Shown here piece by piece: positions 63,472 to 64,000 of a stretch of DNA of 64,000 nucleotides. The DNA comes from Alphaproteobacteria bacterium. GTDB taxonomy: Bacteria; Pseudomonadota; Alphaproteobacteria; UBA8366; Aestuariispiraceae. Within the stretch, counting starts at the first letter, position 1. Every line of letters starts with the position of its first letter. The DNA lies in the NCBI GenBank assembly GCA_033344895.1, contig JAWPMN010000001.1, positions 1,860,001 through 1,924,000 on the forward strand, written 5' to 3'. A program made the position numbers and the translations under genes. The notes beneath the pieces were generated by a model. It saw only the letters and a program-made list of their open reading frames with translations. It was not told the DNA's origin and did not search any database.

Positions 63472-64000
63472 ATGCGGGAACATGCGCGGGTAGTGGTGAT
63501 CGGCGGCGGTATGATGGGCTGCGGCCTGCTTTATCATCTGGCGGAAGAGGGCTGGACCGACAGCCTGCTGATCGAAAAGGGCGAACTGACTTCCGGCTCC
63601 ACCTGGCACGCGGCGGGGCAGTGCCCCAGTTTCATCGCCGATTACAACATGGCCAAGATCCATCATTACGGGAACACGCTCTATCCCAGGCTGGAGGAGA
63701 TGACCGGGCAGTATGTCTCCTGGCACGGCTGTGGCGGGCTGCGGTTCGCGACCAATCAGGCGGAACTGGACTATTTCAAGAAGGTTGAAGGGGTTTCGAA
63801 GCTGATCGGATTCCGCATGCAGGTCATCGGCCCGGACGAGGCGCGGAAGATCAATCCGCATGTCGATATGACCGGGGTGCTGGCCGCCGCCTGGACCCTG
63901 GATGACGGTCATGTGGATCCCGCCGGCTGCTGCAACGCGCTGGCCAAGGGCGCGCGCGACATGGGCGCGGAGATCGAACGTCACAATCGCGTGCTGGACG
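63472..64000 (+). CDS. FAD-dependent oxidoreductase of the dimethylglycine/sarcosine dehydrogenase type (5' part)
   Basis: 176 codons are visible; the gene runs past the window end. GGAGG precedes the ATG at 63472. Rossmann FAD site VVVIGGGMMGCGLLYHLAE, then LIEKGELTSGSTWHAAGQ, where His46 matches the histidine that carries covalent FAD in dimethylglycine dehydrogenase relatives. Later VSWHGCGGLRFATNQAELDYF and WTLDDGHVDPAGCCNALAKGARDMG fit the DAO/GcvT family. It probably oxidises an N-methylated amine or amino acid, with a folate-binding GcvT end expected outside the window. Confidence 0.85.
   Translation, partial: MREHARVVVIGGGMMGCGLLYHLAEEGWTDSLLIEKGELTSGSTWHAAGQCPSFIADYNMAKIHHYGNTLYPRLEEMTGQYVSWHGCGGLRFATNQAELDYFKKVEGVSKLIGFRMQVIGPDEARKINPHVDMTGVLAAAWTLDDGHVDPAGCCNALAKGARDMGAEIERHNRVLD

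Noticed and set aside
1-64000. CRISPR array, rRNA or tRNA genes, integrons
   Set aside because: No regularly spaced repeats, no rRNA signature, and no T-loop-like sequence with matching acceptor arms were found by reading.

Overview
The window is a 64 kb stretch of a GC-rich chromosome from an alphaproteobacterium, most likely of the Rhodospirillales. The evidence is the gene set and order: phoR-pstSCAB-phoU-phoB with a DUF3333-type PstA and a DUF3708-type PstC, DUF952-pyrD, the DUF1285-NUDIX-DUF6111-CCA transferase run, a small alphaproteobacterial-type SRP RNA, and a TipF-like degenerate EAL protein. The species cannot be named from sequence alone. Genes are dense, often overlap by a few bases, and most are intact; only the two genes cut by the window edges are partial.

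Layout. 0-9.3 kb: the 3' part of a malic enzyme fused to a phosphotransacetylase-like domain, then the complete phosphate-starvation locus (phoR, pstS, pstC, pstA, pstB, phoU, phoB), with a candidate Pho box before pstS and a strong hairpin between pstS and pstC. 9.5-20.3 kb: a formate dehydrogenase alpha subunit without partner subunits, an extensin/M15-like hydrolase, pyruvate kinase, an IclR regulator, ubiX, a DUF465 mini-gene, an XRE regulator behind an AT-rich leader, and an operon of an acyl-CoA ligase and a class IV aminotransferase. 20.4-34.2 kb: a phage-derived cassette, all on the minus strand. 34.3-64 kb: host genes again. These are pyrD, a TipF-like protein, a HAD phosphatase, a class V aminotransferase, the MoxR-DUF58-DUF4159-GATase-like cluster, the CCA transferase group, a mutS-patatin-membrane protein coupled group, recR-ybaB-dnaX, a divergent tetR/GST pair, the SRP RNA gene, a ThDP-dependent decarboxylase, and the start of an FAD oxidoreductase.

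The phage cassette is the most unusual part. Read in its own direction it has capsid, a small decoration-like protein, two tail-tube proteins like T7 gp11 and gp12, a gp14-like internal protein, two paralogous large fibre proteins, a DUF4376-like protein, small and large terminase, a small membrane coiled-coil protein, a SleB-type wall hydrolase and a GTA-type 3TM holin. Every reading frame is open. I see no portal, scaffold, integrase, repressor, replication or RNA polymerase gene and no att repeat. It is a podovirus-like late module that either decayed by one clean deletion or has been kept by the host. Two intrinsic-terminator-like hairpins, after the head genes and before the terminase genes, leave too little room for new promoters, so they probably set expression ratios by read-through.

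Functions not proven by family membership are marked as inference in each entry. No database search was run.
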